A stretch of 32,862 nucleotides of DNA from an uncultured Verrucomicrobiota bacterium (GCA_937867415.1 CALMKO010000027.1:1-32862); one strand, 5' to 3'; counted from the first letter of the stretch, positions 1 to 9,975 are shown. Notes: generated from the letters alone by a model not told the origin. A program made the numbers and translations.

Positions 1-80
1 GATCATGTTAGGGCTTGTAGGGGCTTGTCTGTGACTGACCGAGTGAATGAAGAGGAGGTTCCCGCTTTTTTCTTTCGCTC

Positions 81-100
81 CGGCGCTCATAGAGACGCCG
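81..100. repeat. REP-like GC-rich imperfect palindrome in intergenic DNA (CGGCGCTCATAGAGACGCCG, followed by CTACAAG)
   Basis: Direct reading: outer arms CGGCG/CGCCG pair; lies in the noncoding region upstream of position 230. Only one copy seen in this window, so repeat status is inferred. Confidence 0.35.
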
Positions 101-136
101 CTACAAGCTTGTTCATGCGCGGCATGGTAGGGGGCG

Positions 137-160
137 GGGCCGTGGTGGACACAACGGCCC
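137..160. other. Inverted repeat / hairpin GGGCCGT-N10-ACGGCCC
   Basis: Perfect 7-bp arms read directly in the intergenic region. Confidence 0.45.
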
Positions 161-201
161 GGAAACCGACGATCGGAGGAGACCTTGACTTACGGATCCG
201 A

Positions 202-221
202 GGTCTTGATTGATCAAGACC
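202..221 (-). terminator. Hairpin GGTCTTGA-TTGA-TCAAGACC just downstream of the ribD stop; possible transcription end or 3' stabilising hairpin
   Basis: Perfect 8-bp stem with 4-nt loop, 8 nt beyond the ribD stop codon; no clear U-tract on the minus strand. Confidence 0.45.
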
Positions 222-229
222 GGGTGTTT

Positions 230-1240
230 TCATCCCCTTTCACAAATGGCGCGCAATCTGATGTCATCATCAAGGCGTTGGTATTCGATCTCCTGCAATT
301 TGATGGATGCGGAAAGACCCGCGCCGCCGAGACCGGGCGCGGGACCACCACACAAGAGCGGGGCATAATAAATGACCACCTCATCGACCAATCCGGCTTC
401 GAACATCGCCGCGGAAAAAATCCCTCCGGCCTCGATCATGACCGTTAGAACCCCTTGCTCCGCGGCAAGGCGCCGGAGTATTTCTGTGAGGTCGCCTCGT
501 GGACGGATAAGGGTGCGGTCCATGGGCCCCGTGAGGGTGAGGGTTTGCGGCTGGTCGGAGATGACGACACGCCAGGGTTGCAAGCGCCCTGCAAGCAATT
601 CCGGAATGCGGATGGTGAGGGCTGGCTGGTCGCGGCGGACGGTTTCCCCACTGGTGATGATGGCATCCACGGTGGAGCGGAGTTTCTGGACATCCGCACG
701 GGCGGACTGCCCCGTCAGCCACTGGCCTTCATCGGGCGGACGGGTGATGCGACCATCGAGACTCATGGCGGATTTCCAGATGACCCAGGGCAGGCCGGTT
801 TCGCGCACTTTGAAAAACGGGCGGAGCAACTTGCGGGCCTCCTCCTCGCAGACTCCGGAAGTGACGGAGATGCCCGCTGCTGCAAGTTGCTGGTCCGCGC
901 GTCCGGCGTGGGCGGGATTCCGGTCCACACAGGCGTAGACGACGCGGGCGATTCCGGCGTCGATGAGGCCCTGCGTACATGGCGGGGTGCGGCCGTGGGT
1001 AGAGCAAGGCTCAAGGGTGATGTAGATGGTGGAGCCGCGGACCTCATGCATGGAGGCTGCGGCCGCCGCGAGGGCCTCGCGCTCGGCGTGGGGCTGGCCT
1101 GCCGCGCGATGCCAGCCTTTTCCGAGCAGGATGCCATCCTTGATGATCACCGCTCCGACCGGGGGGTTAGGCGCGGTGCGTCCGACGCCTTGACGCGCCT
1201 CGTCGAGCGCGAGTTGCATCCATGTGATATCCTCGTTCAT
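230..1240 (-). CDS. ribD: Bifunctional diaminohydroxyphosphoribosylaminopyrimidine deaminase / 5-amino-6-(5-phosphoribosylamino)uracil reductase
   Basis: 336 aa; deaminase zinc motifs (PHAERE, TLEPCSTHGRTPPC) then a reductase-like domain (PWVIWKSAMSLDGRI). Confidence 0.95.
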   Translation of the reverse strand: MNEDITWMQLALDEARQGVGRTAPNPPVGAVIIKDGILLGKGWHRAAGQPHAEREALAAAAASMHEVRGSTIYITLEPCSTHGRTPPCTQGLIDAGIARVVYACVDRNPAHAGRADQQLAAAGISVTSGVCEEEARKLLRPFFKVRETGLPWVIWKSAMSLDGRITRPPDEGQWLTGQSARADVQKLRSTVDAIITSGETVRRDQPALTIRIPELLAGRLQPWRVVISDQPQTLTLTGPMDRTLIRPRGDLTEILRRLAAEQGVLTVMIEAGGIFSAAMFEAGLVDEVVIYYAPLLCGGPAPGLGGAGLSASIKLQEIEYQRLDDDIRLRAICERG

Positions 1241-3570
1241 GGGCTGGATTTGCTGCCGCTCTCGATTGGCGCTGGCCCATCGGGCGGGGATGGCTGCCGG
1301 GTGGTGCCGCCCGCCAGCTGGATGGACAGCTCCTGGAACCGTTTTTCGATCATCAGCCGGATGTCACTCGCCACCACGTCTCCGTCGGTTTTTTCATTGA
1401 ACTCCGTCCAGAAAAAGACGGTGAACACGAGGGCGGCATCGCCGAAGTTACTCAGGATGACAACGGGCGCAGGATCCTTCAACACGAGTCCATGGCGCTC
1501 GACACACTCCTTGATGGCAGGAATGACTTCCTGTGCTTCAGAGCTATAGTCCACCCTGATCTCAAAGGAACGGCGGACGCGACGGTTGGACAAGGTGAAG
1601 TTGGTGAACTTGTTCTCAAGGAAGAAGGAATTGGGGATGAGTGTTTCCTTACCGTCAGCGCTGCGCAGGACGGAAGAGCGGGTATTGATCTCGGTGATGG
1701 AGCCGGAGATTCCGCCGACGTCCACGATATCGCCCACTCTGACCTTGCGCTCGAACAGCACGATGATGCCGCTGATGAAGTTCTTGATGAGCGTCTGTGA
1801 TCCGAATCCCAGACCGATGGCGAGTGCACCTCCGAAGAATGCGAAGATGGTGATGGGGATGTTGAGCAGGGACAGGGTGCCGATGGCGAGAAAGATGCCG
1901 ACGACGATCATGGCCCAATTCCGGAGTGTGCGGGCCTGGGCCTCGGCAATATGGCCGCGGCTGACGATGGAGTTCTGCAGGTGTCCGGCGATTTTCGCGA
2001 GAATCCAGTAGCCGATGAGGAAGAAGAAAAGGGCGCGCAGGAGAGTGCCCACGGTGACGTCGGTGGAGATTGTCTGGGTGACGCCGTCCACTTCGACAGT
2101 GAAATCCTCGCCCGCCATGACGCGGAGCGACCAGACGCCTTTGATTCTCTTCCAAACATCCGAGGAGAAAGCGGCCACTTTCTCCAAGACCGGCTGGCTA
2201 TCCTTTTTCGGTGAGTATTCGATCAGCCAGCGCTCCATCAGCTTGCGTTGGAGCGTGATGCTCTGACGGATGCGTTGGTAAAGGGATTGTTTCTCCAGCT
2301 TGAAAGCCCTGCGCTCGACGAGGAGCGGGGTGCGCGGGTCATCTGCGGGGATGGATGCCGCCTTGAGGTCGAACTGGGCGATCTCGGCGTTGCTGCTGGT
2401 ACTTTCGTTTTGAAGGTAGATGTCGAGCGCCTTGAGGCGGTCCACAAAGACGGTTAGATTGCCGAGGGACTTGGCCTGGATGGGTTCGGAGGGAGGGTTG
2501 ATGAGGATCCTGCGTTCCTGATAGGCGGTGATTTTGATGGTTTCCAACTGGATGAGGGTTTCGAGTCCCTCGGCGATGGACTGCAAGGTATCGACACGGT
2601 CGTTGGCGACTTCGAGGCGGAGTTTTGCCAATTCGAGATTGGGGGAGTTCGCGGCGTCGGGGTTGGTGGCGAGCAGGGAGTCGAGAGCGGCGCGGGCTTG
2701 TTTTTGGTTGGCGGTTGCGGAGTTTTGGCGTTTTGCCATGCCCTCGATGTCTTTGCGAATGGTGGCCTCCTGTTTTTTCGAGGCGGTCTCGAGCGTGGTT
2801 AGATTTTCCTGGGTGAAGGTGGCTCCCGCCTTGGCGATTTTCACCTTTTTGGAGAGCAGGAGCATCTCGGCTTTGGTTTCTTCAATCTGAAAGCCGAGGA
2901 TTTCGCAAAGGAGCTGGAGCAAGCCGCCCCGGGCGGCGAGGGATCTTGAGATGACATGAGAGGCCTCGAAGCGCCATTGCAGGGCAGGATTCCCCGCGGG
3001 CGCCTGGTTGAACTCGGCGGCGAGTTGCTTGGCTTTTTCGTCAGAGGATTTGGCATCACTGAGGACGGCAGCCAGCGTGCGCTTGAGGACTTGTTCTGAA
3101 GATTCCAGCGAGGAGAGCTTTTCTCTAACGGCATCCTGCTCGTTGAGCAGGTCGTCAACGAGGAGGAGTGAATACGGCGGAGGGTCGGGAAAGCCCACCC
3201 AGGCGTTGGCCGTCTCCCGGAAGGTGGCAACGGACTTGGCGGCGTTTTTCAGGCTTTCCACCGCCTTGACGTAGCGATCCACGGTGAGGGTGATCTGCTC
3301 GGTGTTGCGGCGGCGTTCATCGACTTCGTTGGGAAGGATGCCTTCAGGGAGTGAGTTGGCGGCTGCAGGGTCATCAAGGCGGGCCAGGGAGTCGCGGGCT
3401 TCCTTTTGCCATTTGAGGAGGCGCTCTTTGGTTTCTTCCGGGGTCTCGGGGGCTTTGGCAGGAGCTTCGGGCTGAGTGCCCAACGCGTTCTTGATGGCCT
3501 GCGCCTGGCCAAGCACCACGCTGGAGGAGGCCAGAAGAAGGAGCAGCGGGATGAGGCGGGTGAGTCGCAT
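1237..3570 (-). CDS. Mechanosensitive ion channel, MscS/MscK family with long periplasmic coiled-coil N-terminus
   Basis: 777 aa with signal peptide; GGALAIGLGFGSQTLIKNFISGIIVLFERKVRVGDIVDVGG is the characteristic MscS pore and beta-domain signature. 4-bp overlap with ribD. Confidence 0.92.
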   Translation of the reverse strand: MRLTRLIPLLLLLASSSVVLGQAQAIKNALGTQPEAPAKAPETPEETKERLLKWQKEARDSLARLDDPAAANSLPEGILPNEVDERRRNTEQITLTVDRYVKAVESLKNAAKSVATFRETANAWVGFPDPPPYSLLLVDDLLNEQDAVREKLSSLESSEQVLKRTLAAVLSDAKSSDEKAKQLAAEFNQAPAGNPALQWRFEASHVISRSLAARGGLLQLLCEILGFQIEETKAEMLLLSKKVKIAKAGATFTQENLTTLETASKKQEATIRKDIEGMAKRQNSATANQKQARAALDSLLATNPDAANSPNLELAKLRLEVANDRVDTLQSIAEGLETLIQLETIKITAYQERRILINPPSEPIQAKSLGNLTVFVDRLKALDIYLQNESTSSNAEIAQFDLKAASIPADDPRTPLLVERRAFKLEKQSLYQRIRQSITLQRKLMERWLIEYSPKKDSQPVLEKVAAFSSDVWKRIKGVWSLRVMAGEDFTVEVDGVTQTISTDVTVGTLLRALFFFLIGYWILAKIAGHLQNSIVSRGHIAEAQARTLRNWAMIVVGIFLAIGTLSLLNIPITIFAFFGGALAIGLGFGSQTLIKNFISGIIVLFERKVRVGDIVDVGGISGSITEINTRSSVLRSADGKETLIPNSFFLENKFTNFTLSNRRVRRSFEIRVDYSSEAQEVIPAIKECVERHGLVLKDPAPVVILSNFGDAALVFTVFFWTEFNEKTDGDVVASDIRLMIEKRFQELSIQLAGGTTRQPSPPDGPAPIESGSKSSP

Positions 3571-3585
3571 GAAGAGTGGATCAAG

Positions 3586-4686
3586 TTAGAGATCGCCGCG
3601 GCTGTCTTTTTCCAACTGGATCCGGTCGGCAAGGTTGCGGGCTTTGACGCTGTTGCGCTTGGCCCAGCGTTCGACGGTCATCTGGCGTTTTTCGGAGCGC
3701 TTTCTGAGGGCGGCGATTTCGGTTTCGAGGTTGAGGAAGTTCTCATAGCGCCCGACCTCGAGGGTGCCCGCCTCGACGGCGGCGCGGATGGCGCATTTGG
3801 CGTCTTTGCGGTGGCTGCAGTCGGAGAATTTGCAATCCCCGGCGAGGGCGGTGACGTCGGCGAAGCTCTCACGGAGCGTCGCCTCGTCAGTCCACATTTG
3901 GATTTCCCTCATGCCGGGGTTGTCGATGAGCATGCCGGTGCCGGGCAGTGGGACGAGTTCACGGGAAGTGGTGGTGTGGCGGCCCTTGCCGGTGATCTCG
4001 TTAACCTCGCTGGTCCACTGCCATTCTTCCCCGTAGAGTTGGTTGACGAGGGTGGACTTGCCAACCCCGCTCGAACCTACTACGCACATCGTAATGCCTT
4101 TTTTGAGGTATTTTTTAAGAACCTTGAGGCCATCCCCATTAAGGGCGCTGGTGACATGGACGGTGGCCCCCTCCCAGAGTGCGGCGATTTCCTCGGCGGC
4201 TTTCCGGCTTTGTTCTTTAGGGAAAAGGTCGGCCTTGTTGACCAGCACGACAGCCTTGGCACCGCTGCGGGCGATCAACATGAAGTAGCGCTCCATGCGG
4301 CGGATGTTGAAGTCCGGCCCCGCATCGGTGACCACGGCGACGTAGTCGATATTCGCCCCGATGACCTGGGCTTGTGAGCTATTCCCGGGCATTTTCCGGG
4401 AGAAGCAGGTGCGGCGGGGAAGGGTGGCGCGAATGATGTGGGGCTGGTTTTCATCGCCCAGCTCGACCATCACCCAATCTCCGACGGCGGGGAGGTCCGC
4501 ATCACAGGTGGCTTCATGCCAGACGCGGCCACAGAGCACGACGTCGATTTCATCGCCGCCTTTGATGAAGGCGCTGTAATTGATGACGGTCTCGCGGATG
4601 AGACGTGCGGGGACCCAACCTTTTCCGGCGAAGGCGGAGTGGGCGGTTTCGAGTTCGGGAGTCCAGCCGAGTTCCTTTAAATTCAT
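3586..4686 (-). CDS. rsgA: Ribosome small subunit-dependent GTPase A
   Basis: 366 aa; circularly permuted GTPase motifs (NKADL, GSSGVGKSTLVN, DNPGMRE) and C-terminal zinc motif (CKFSDCSHRKDAKCAI). Confidence 0.94.
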   Translation of the reverse strand: MNLKELGWTPELETAHSAFAGKGWVPARLIRETVINYSAFIKGGDEIDVVLCGRVWHEATCDADLPAVGDWVMVELGDENQPHIIRATLPRRTCFSRKMPGNSSQAQVIGANIDYVAVVTDAGPDFNIRRMERYFMLIARSGAKAVVLVNKADLFPKEQSRKAAEEIAALWEGATVHVTSALNGDGLKVLKKYLKKGITMCVVGSSGVGKSTLVNQLYGEEWQWTSEVNEITGKGRHTTTSRELVPLPGTGMLIDNPGMREIQMWTDEATLRESFADVTALAGDCKFSDCSHRKDAKCAIRAAVEAGTLEVGRYENFLNLETEIAALRKRSEKRQMTVERWAKRNSVKARNLADRIQLEKDSRGDL

Positions 4687-4745
4687 TCGCGGGGGAGACT
4701 AGTGGAAGATGGGCGGGTGTCGATTCCTGCTTGCAAGGGAGTCTT

Positions 4746-5210
4746 TCAAAGTTCCACCTGGAAGAAGTCGCGCATGACTTCGCGGTAGATGTCGCGCTTG
4801 AAGGGCGGGAGCCAATCAAGGTCGAACTCGATGGGCTGGATCCAGCGGTAGGCGCGGAATTCGCGTTGTTTTTGCTTCACATTCACCTGGGGCGCGCCCG
4901 GCTTGAGGTGGCAGAGAAAATAGGTTTGTTCTTGGCCGTGGTTACCGTGTTTGCGGAGTTTTTTTCCGCGTGCTTCAGGCGGGTAGAGGTAGCGGTAGCC
5001 TTCGCGGCGCGCCACGACATCGTAGTCTTTCGCTTGCAGGCCGACTTCTTCACGCACTTCGCGGTAGAGCGCTTGTTCGAGAGATTCGCCCGTATCGACC
5101 CCGCCTTGGGGGAACTGCCATGCACCGGGGATGGTCCAGCGCTCGCAAATCAGAAGATTTCCATCTGAGTTTACGATGAGTGCCGCGACATTCGGGCGGT
5201 AGCGAACCAT
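4746..5210 (-). CDS. rppH: Nudix hydrolase, RNA pyrophosphohydrolase (RppH) type
   Basis: 154 aa; Nudix box GGVDTGESLEQALYREVREEVGL and RppH-like start YRPNVAALIVNSDGNLLICER. Confidence 0.85.
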   Translation of the reverse strand: MVRYRPNVAALIVNSDGNLLICERWTIPGAWQFPQGGVDTGESLEQALYREVREEVGLQAKDYDVVARREGYRYLYPPEARGKKLRKHGNHGQEQTYFLCHLKPGAPQVNVKQKQREFRAYRWIQPIEFDLDWLPPFKRDIYREVMRDFFQVEL

Positions 5211-5272
5211 GCGGGAAGGTAGGCGGATTTTGGGCGACGGACAATCATTAACTTATCCGTATCTTTGAGGTT

Positions 5273-6778
5273 TCACGGAGCGTCAAAGACCACGCGAAAC
5301 CCAAGATCCGGCCGGCGCATGCTTCGATTGTCAGTCCATTCTCGGGAGAGGGCATTGGTGCCTGGTTTTTGAAATGAGCCGCCGATGATCACCCAGAGGG
5401 ATTCACCGAGTGGATTGGCAGGATTCGGCGCGAGGGTGGAGGTCCATTCACAGACAGATCCTGCCATGCCGAGGATTTTGTGAGAGGTGATATCGCTCGT
5501 GGGAGAGGTGACGGGTGCCCATGGGCCCGGGGGCAGGGTGGCTGGCGCATTGAGCCCCAGAGCAAGTGCGGCGAACCATTCTTCTTGAGTGGGCAGGCGG
5601 GCCTTCTTCCACTCGGCGTAGGCGCTCGCGTCCCACCAGTCCACACCGGTGACGGGCGAATCGAGGGTCACGAGCTGGTTCTGCCAAAGTTCCTTTGATT
5701 TGGCGGCGGCGAGGAGCGCGGGCCAATCGGTAGGGGTATGGGAGGTTTTCTCCACAGGTTGGCCTGGGAGATCGAAAGAATTCTGGCGCTCTCTAGCGAG
5801 ACTGTTGAGGATTTCGAGAAACTCACCATACTGGCGGATGGTGACCTCGTGGGAGGCGATGCGGAATGCTTGGAGTGAATTTTCAAGTCCGTCGGGCCCC
5901 GGGTGTTTCCCCGCGGGAATGGTGACGGGTTCGGGGAGTGCAAGAGGCGGCTTTTCCACTGGCCTAGGCGGGCGCATTTTCAAGGCGATGCCTCCAATTC
6001 CCAGCAGGATCACGCCGGTGGCGAGAGCGATCATTCCAATCGGAATCTTCCGGGACACGATGGAACCCGTTTTGGTGGGGCTGAGAGTCGATAGTGGATC
6101 GGTGAGCTGGTGCTCGATTTGCATGCAAACGTCACGCGTCTGCGCCCAATCGATGGGTGCCGCGATTCCTTCACCTCGCATCCAACTCAAGAGAGTGAGC
6201 ATCCGAGTGGTCCCCGGCTGGCCTTGAGGCACCAGCGGCGGAAGGGCGTTCCCGAGATGGAGAATATCCCGCAGCGAGTGGTCCGGGGTTCGCTTGCCGG
6301 CGATGGCGAGGTTGTTCAGACGAATCACGCCGTGTTGATCCTGATAGATGGCATCCAAGCTCAAGGGTGAGGTGGCTTGAGCGAGCGCTTCATGCTGCAA
6401 CTGGGCTTCTGACACGCGCCTCAGGATATGCGCTAGGCGGGCCGGAGAAAGCGTTAGATGCCCTTGCAGCCGTTCCGCGAGAGTGACGCCTGCGAGCATT
6501 TCGTAGGCGTAGAAGCAAAGCCCCGGCTCGGACACCGCTTCGTAAACCGAACTGACCAGCGGATGGTCCACCGAGGCCTTGACGCGGACATCTGCGAGGA
6601 ATGAGTCGGTCTTGTCGGCTTGATCCGCTTTGAGTTCGTCCACGAGCACCGTGCGCGAGACTGAAATTTGTTCCGCCAGCCATGTGTTGTATAGCGGCGT
6701 TTCGGCAATCAACTGCTTGAGGCGGTATTCACCCAATTGGCGGGCTTGCGATTCGGAATTCATGCAGTTGGAGATCAA
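5273..6778 (-). CDS. Degenerate serine/threonine kinase-like domain, TM segment, C-terminal FGE/SUMF1-like domain
   Basis: 501 aa; N-terminus LGEYRLKQLIAETPLYNTWLAEQ is kinase-fold-like; no HRD or DFG seen; TM IPIGMIALATGVILLGIGGIAL; C-terminus ASHEVTIRQYGEFLE...GVDWWDASAYAEW...RLPTQEEWFAAL...LGFRVVFDAP is SUMF1-like. Confidence 0.75.
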   Translation of the reverse strand: MISNCMNSESQARQLGEYRLKQLIAETPLYNTWLAEQISVSRTVLVDELKADQADKTDSFLADVRVKASVDHPLVSSVYEAVSEPGLCFYAYEMLAGVTLAERLQGHLTLSPARLAHILRRVSEAQLQHEALAQATSPLSLDAIYQDQHGVIRLNNLAIAGKRTPDHSLRDILHLGNALPPLVPQGQPGTTRMLTLLSWMRGEGIAAPIDWAQTRDVCMQIEHQLTDPLSTLSPTKTGSIVSRKIPIGMIALATGVILLGIGGIALKMRPPRPVEKPPLALPEPVTIPAGKHPGPDGLENSLQAFRIASHEVTIRQYGEFLEILNSLARERQNSFDLPGQPVEKTSHTPTDWPALLAAAKSKELWQNQLVTLDSPVTGVDWWDASAYAEWKKARLPTQEEWFAALALGLNAPATLPPGPWAPVTSPTSDITSHKILGMAGSVCEWTSTLAPNPANPLGESLWVIIGGSFQKPGTNALSREWTDNRSMRRPDLGFRVVFDAP

Positions 6779-7872
6779 CGTGGCGGAAGAAGCGGGAGAT
6801 TCGGATCAAAATCGAGCGGAAGGGTATCCTGAAACTCCGGCAACATCGGCTCCCCCGGATTCGCGGCGGGGCCGTTGGAAATTCTTGCCGCAAGATCGCG
6901 GGGCCAAGCCTGCACATCAAGCACCTTACCCTGATAGATGAGCGATACGACTTGGCCGTAGTAGGTTCGTTCACCAAACAGATGCTCGGTTTGTGAATCC
7001 TGGTTGGGAATGAGATAAGTCATGCGTAAGTTTTCCTCACTTCCAATCCAGTCGAAAGGAAGCGATATCCATTTTTCAGACACCCAGGATTTGTCTTCCA
7101 ATTGCACGATCTCGCCTCTGGAGTTGCGGTTGAAAAAGCTTACCGACACCGCAAGCTCCGCGACGTTGATTTGTTCGCCGGGAGCCCTCTGCACGGGTAT
7201 GGTCAGAATCACGCGCTGCCCGGCGGCATCGTTGGGATCTTTGAAAATCCGGACCCGCCCGAGAGAGAGCTTGCCGAGCATGGCATCGGGTTGCTCGAAA
7301 CCGTCCCGCAACTTCCCTGCCGCAGGTTCATAAAGCGATCCGGCACCCGAGACCCCCATTTGAAAGACTTTCTCGAAATGGGCGGCGGCCGTGTCATAGA
7401 CGCCCATTTGTTCGTGGACCAAGCCGAGCTCGTAATGGACGTTTGGATCGTCTGGAGATTGGGTGAGGGCTTCTTCAAGTTTCATGATCGCCAGCCCCAT
7501 GTCCCCCGCGACGCGGGCTTGGCGGGCCTCGGTTACCATGCGTTCCGATTTCGGATCACCGATCTTAGGGGTGGCCAACGGCGTGGGTGGCGGCAGAGGC
7601 AACGACGCCGCCGGCGGCGGCAGCGGCGCAGGAGGCCGGGAAACGATGGAAGAAGCGGCCGGAGCCGCCTCGTCAACAGGCACCCGAACCGCAACGAGTT
7701 TGGGCACCTCCTTGATGATCGTCCGCACTTCGCGGGATTCCTCAAAGCGGGTTGCCAGGGCCATCCCTGCAACCAGCAGCTGCGCAAAAGCAACAAGAGC
7801 CAACATCCAACAGGAAATGGCAAACACGGGAAGGGTGGCTTTTGGCGGCGAAGATGGGCTTTTTAGCTGCAC
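6775..7872 (-). CDS. Membrane-anchored TPR protein with proline-rich linker
   Basis: 365 aa; N-terminal TM, Pro-rich stretch, TPR-like ...DPNVHYELGLVHEQMGVYDTAAAHFEKVFQMG; 4-bp overlap with the downstream kinase/FGE-like gene. Confidence 0.7.
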   Translation of the reverse strand: MQLKSPSSPPKATLPVFAISCWMLALVAFAQLLVAGMALATRFEESREVRTIIKEVPKLVAVRVPVDEAAPAASSIVSRPPAPLPPPAASLPLPPPTPLATPKIGDPKSERMVTEARQARVAGDMGLAIMKLEEALTQSPDDPNVHYELGLVHEQMGVYDTAAAHFEKVFQMGVSGAGSLYEPAAGKLRDGFEQPDAMLGKLSLGRVRIFKDPNDAAGQRVILTIPVQRAPGEQINVAELAVSVSFFNRNSRGEIVQLEDKSWVSEKWISLPFDWIGSEENLRMTYLIPNQDSQTEHLFGERTYYGQVVSLIYQGKVLDVQAWPRDLAARISNGPAANPGEPMLPEFQDTLPLDFDPNLPLLPPR

Positions 7873-7917
7873 GTGCGAAACGTGTGATTCCTCCTCGTTT
7901 TTGTCAAATATCTCTAC

Positions 7918-9975
7918 TTAATCGAATGAAATCGCTCCGAACAGTGCTTTGAGGTAGCCGGCGGTCAGAATCTCGGGCGTGATGATCGGTTCCTGCCCGG
8001 GTGTGATCAACACATTCACCGGGATGGCCGTGCGGCCCAATTCGGCGAGTTTCGATTCGATCAGTGGATCAGGATTGGTCTTGTCCGCTTTGAACGCGAC
8101 CACCCCCCTTTCCTTCATCAGCGCAATGACCTCCTTGGAGTAGGCGGTGCGTTTGTTGACCTGGCAGGTGGCGCACCACTGAGCGGTGAAATCAATGAAA
8201 ACCGGGCTGCCTGATCCGAGCACTTCATCCACCCGTTCTTGAGACCATGGCTCCCAAATCAGCGCGGACTTCTCAGGAGGCCTGACCAACCAAAAACCAC
8301 CACCGGCGAAAAGCACAGTCAGTGCCAGCGCCACCCAGCGAACGCTCCGGGGTCGGTGCGGCAGGTTCCAACGCCCGTAAATCCAAGCCGCGACCGCGAT
8401 GCTGGTCATCCCGAATAGAGGACCCAGCATGTTTTCCAATCCGATCTGCCCCGCATAGACCCAGAACAGATATCCTGCGGTCGCAAACAGGAAAAATGAC
8501 ATCGCCTGCTTGAAACTCTCCATCCACCCGCCAGGCCTCGGGAGAAAATCAAGGAGCTTCGGAAAAATCGACAAAACCAAATACGGCAGCGACAGCCCCA
8601 TGGCCATCGCCACGAATGCTGCGAAAAACTGCACGGCGGGCAGCCCTACCGCCACACCGATCGCCGCTCCCAGAAACGGCGCCGAGCACGGCGTGGCGAC
8701 GATCGTGGCGAGCACACCCGAGAAAAACGCGCCACCCAGGCCCTGCTTGGATTGCAACGATCCGCCGACGGAAGTGGCGGATGTGCCGAGTTCAAAAAGC
8801 CCGAACATGTTCAGCGCCAGCACAAACATCAACAACATCAGCGTGAGCACCACCCAGGGCTCCTGAAGCTGGTAGCCCCAGCCTTTCGAGACACCCGAGG
8901 TCAGGCGGGCGATGAACAACACCCCGCTGAGCACGCCAAAGGAGACCAGCACACCTCCGGCGAACATCACTCCGTGAAGCGCGATCTTTTTCCGATCCGC
9001 ACCAGCCTGCTGCACGAAGCCCATGATCTTGAGCCCGATCACCGGAAAAACACAAGGCATCAGGTTCAAAATCAAGCCGCCTAACATCATGCCGCCGAGG
9101 ATCGGGAGATACTTGAAAAATGGCAGGGACTTCGGCGGCGCCGACGCAATGAGGGTTTCCGGAATTTCAAGCGGAGGAACACCCACGAGAATACCGGAAA
9201 CGGAACTTCCCTGCGGCACAGCCTTATCGAGGAAATCCATTTTGATTCGCCTTAACGTAACTACCCAGCCATCGCCGTCGCGCCGGATATCACCTCCCGC
9301 GCTGGCAGGTTGCAGGAAAGCCTCGTTCGGGATGAAGTCGCTGGGAGTGCCCTTGACGGACTCCGCGGGACTGATGCGGATCTGAACCTCGTCGCCGACC
9401 GGTTGGGCACTCACCACGAGACCCGGGACACCGCGCGCTTGATCCGCCCTCGCTTTTTCAAAAAGCGCCGAATGCGCCGGATCCATCTCCAGCTCCGCCC
9501 GCACCGGCAGCACAAGTTTCAGCACCTGCTCTTCACTGATGCAGCTATCCTTGCAGATTTGCCACTTGGCACTCGCTAACAGATCGACGGAGTCCCCCGC
9601 TTTTACACCAGCCGACACCCGTATGTCCGTCAGGAAAACCGGCGCACCTGCGTAGATGAAGCTTTTCCCGAAATAGCCATCCTTGACCTCGGGAACCGGC
9701 CATTGAATCGGTCCCGCAGTCAATCCATCTGGCAGCGTCCACTCGATGGTCGGTGGCAGCTCCACCCCCCCTGAGTTCTTGTAATAACTGTGCCATTCCG
9801 CAGGATGGACCAGCTGCAAGGCCACCGTGAATGACTTCCCCGGGGCGATCGCACTCACCTCCGACACAAGCCGTGCCTCGGAAGCCACTTTCACCCGGAC
9901 GCTTGCAACCTGGGCACTTCCAACATCAAAGCTGGCGAAGAAACAAACAAGCAGAGTGATCAGGCGATGCATCAT
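7918..9975 (-). CDS. dsbD: Thiol:disulfide interchange protein DsbD family
   Basis: 685 aa; signal peptide, N-terminal DsbD-alpha-like domain, multi-TM region (LMPCVFPVIGLKIMGF, ATPCSAPFLGAA), C-terminal thioredoxin motif WCATCQVNK. Confidence 0.92.
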   Translation of the reverse strand: MMHRLITLLVCFFASFDVGSAQVASVRVKVASEARLVSEVSAIAPGKSFTVALQLVHPAEWHSYYKNSGGVELPPTIEWTLPDGLTAGPIQWPVPEVKDGYFGKSFIYAGAPVFLTDIRVSAGVKAGDSVDLLASAKWQICKDSCISEEQVLKLVLPVRAELEMDPAHSALFEKARADQARGVPGLVVSAQPVGDEVQIRISPAESVKGTPSDFIPNEAFLQPASAGGDIRRDGDGWVVTLRRIKMDFLDKAVPQGSSVSGILVGVPPLEIPETLIASAPPKSLPFFKYLPILGGMMLGGLILNLMPCVFPVIGLKIMGFVQQAGADRKKIALHGVMFAGGVLVSFGVLSGVLFIARLTSGVSKGWGYQLQEPWVVLTLMLLMFVLALNMFGLFELGTSATSVGGSLQSKQGLGGAFFSGVLATIVATPCSAPFLGAAIGVAVGLPAVQFFAAFVAMAMGLSLPYLVLSIFPKLLDFLPRPGGWMESFKQAMSFFLFATAGYLFWVYAGQIGLENMLGPLFGMTSIAVAAWIYGRWNLPHRPRSVRWVALALTVLFAGGGFWLVRPPEKSALIWEPWSQERVDEVLGSGSPVFIDFTAQWCATCQVNKRTAYSKEVIALMKERGVVAFKADKTNPDPLIESKLAELGRTAIPVNVLITPGQEPIITPEILTAGYLKALFGAISFD

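Noticed and set aside
455-1549. 364-aa + strand ORF antisense to ribD/MscS-like genes
   Set aside because: Spans two well-supported genes on the other strand; shadow ORF.
3406-4377. 323-aa + strand ORF antisense to rsgA
   Set aside because: Shadow ORF; rsgA motifs are clear on the minus strand.
7575-7660. GCGGCGG-like low-complexity stretch
   Set aside because: Explained by the Pro/Ala-rich linker of the membrane TPR protein.
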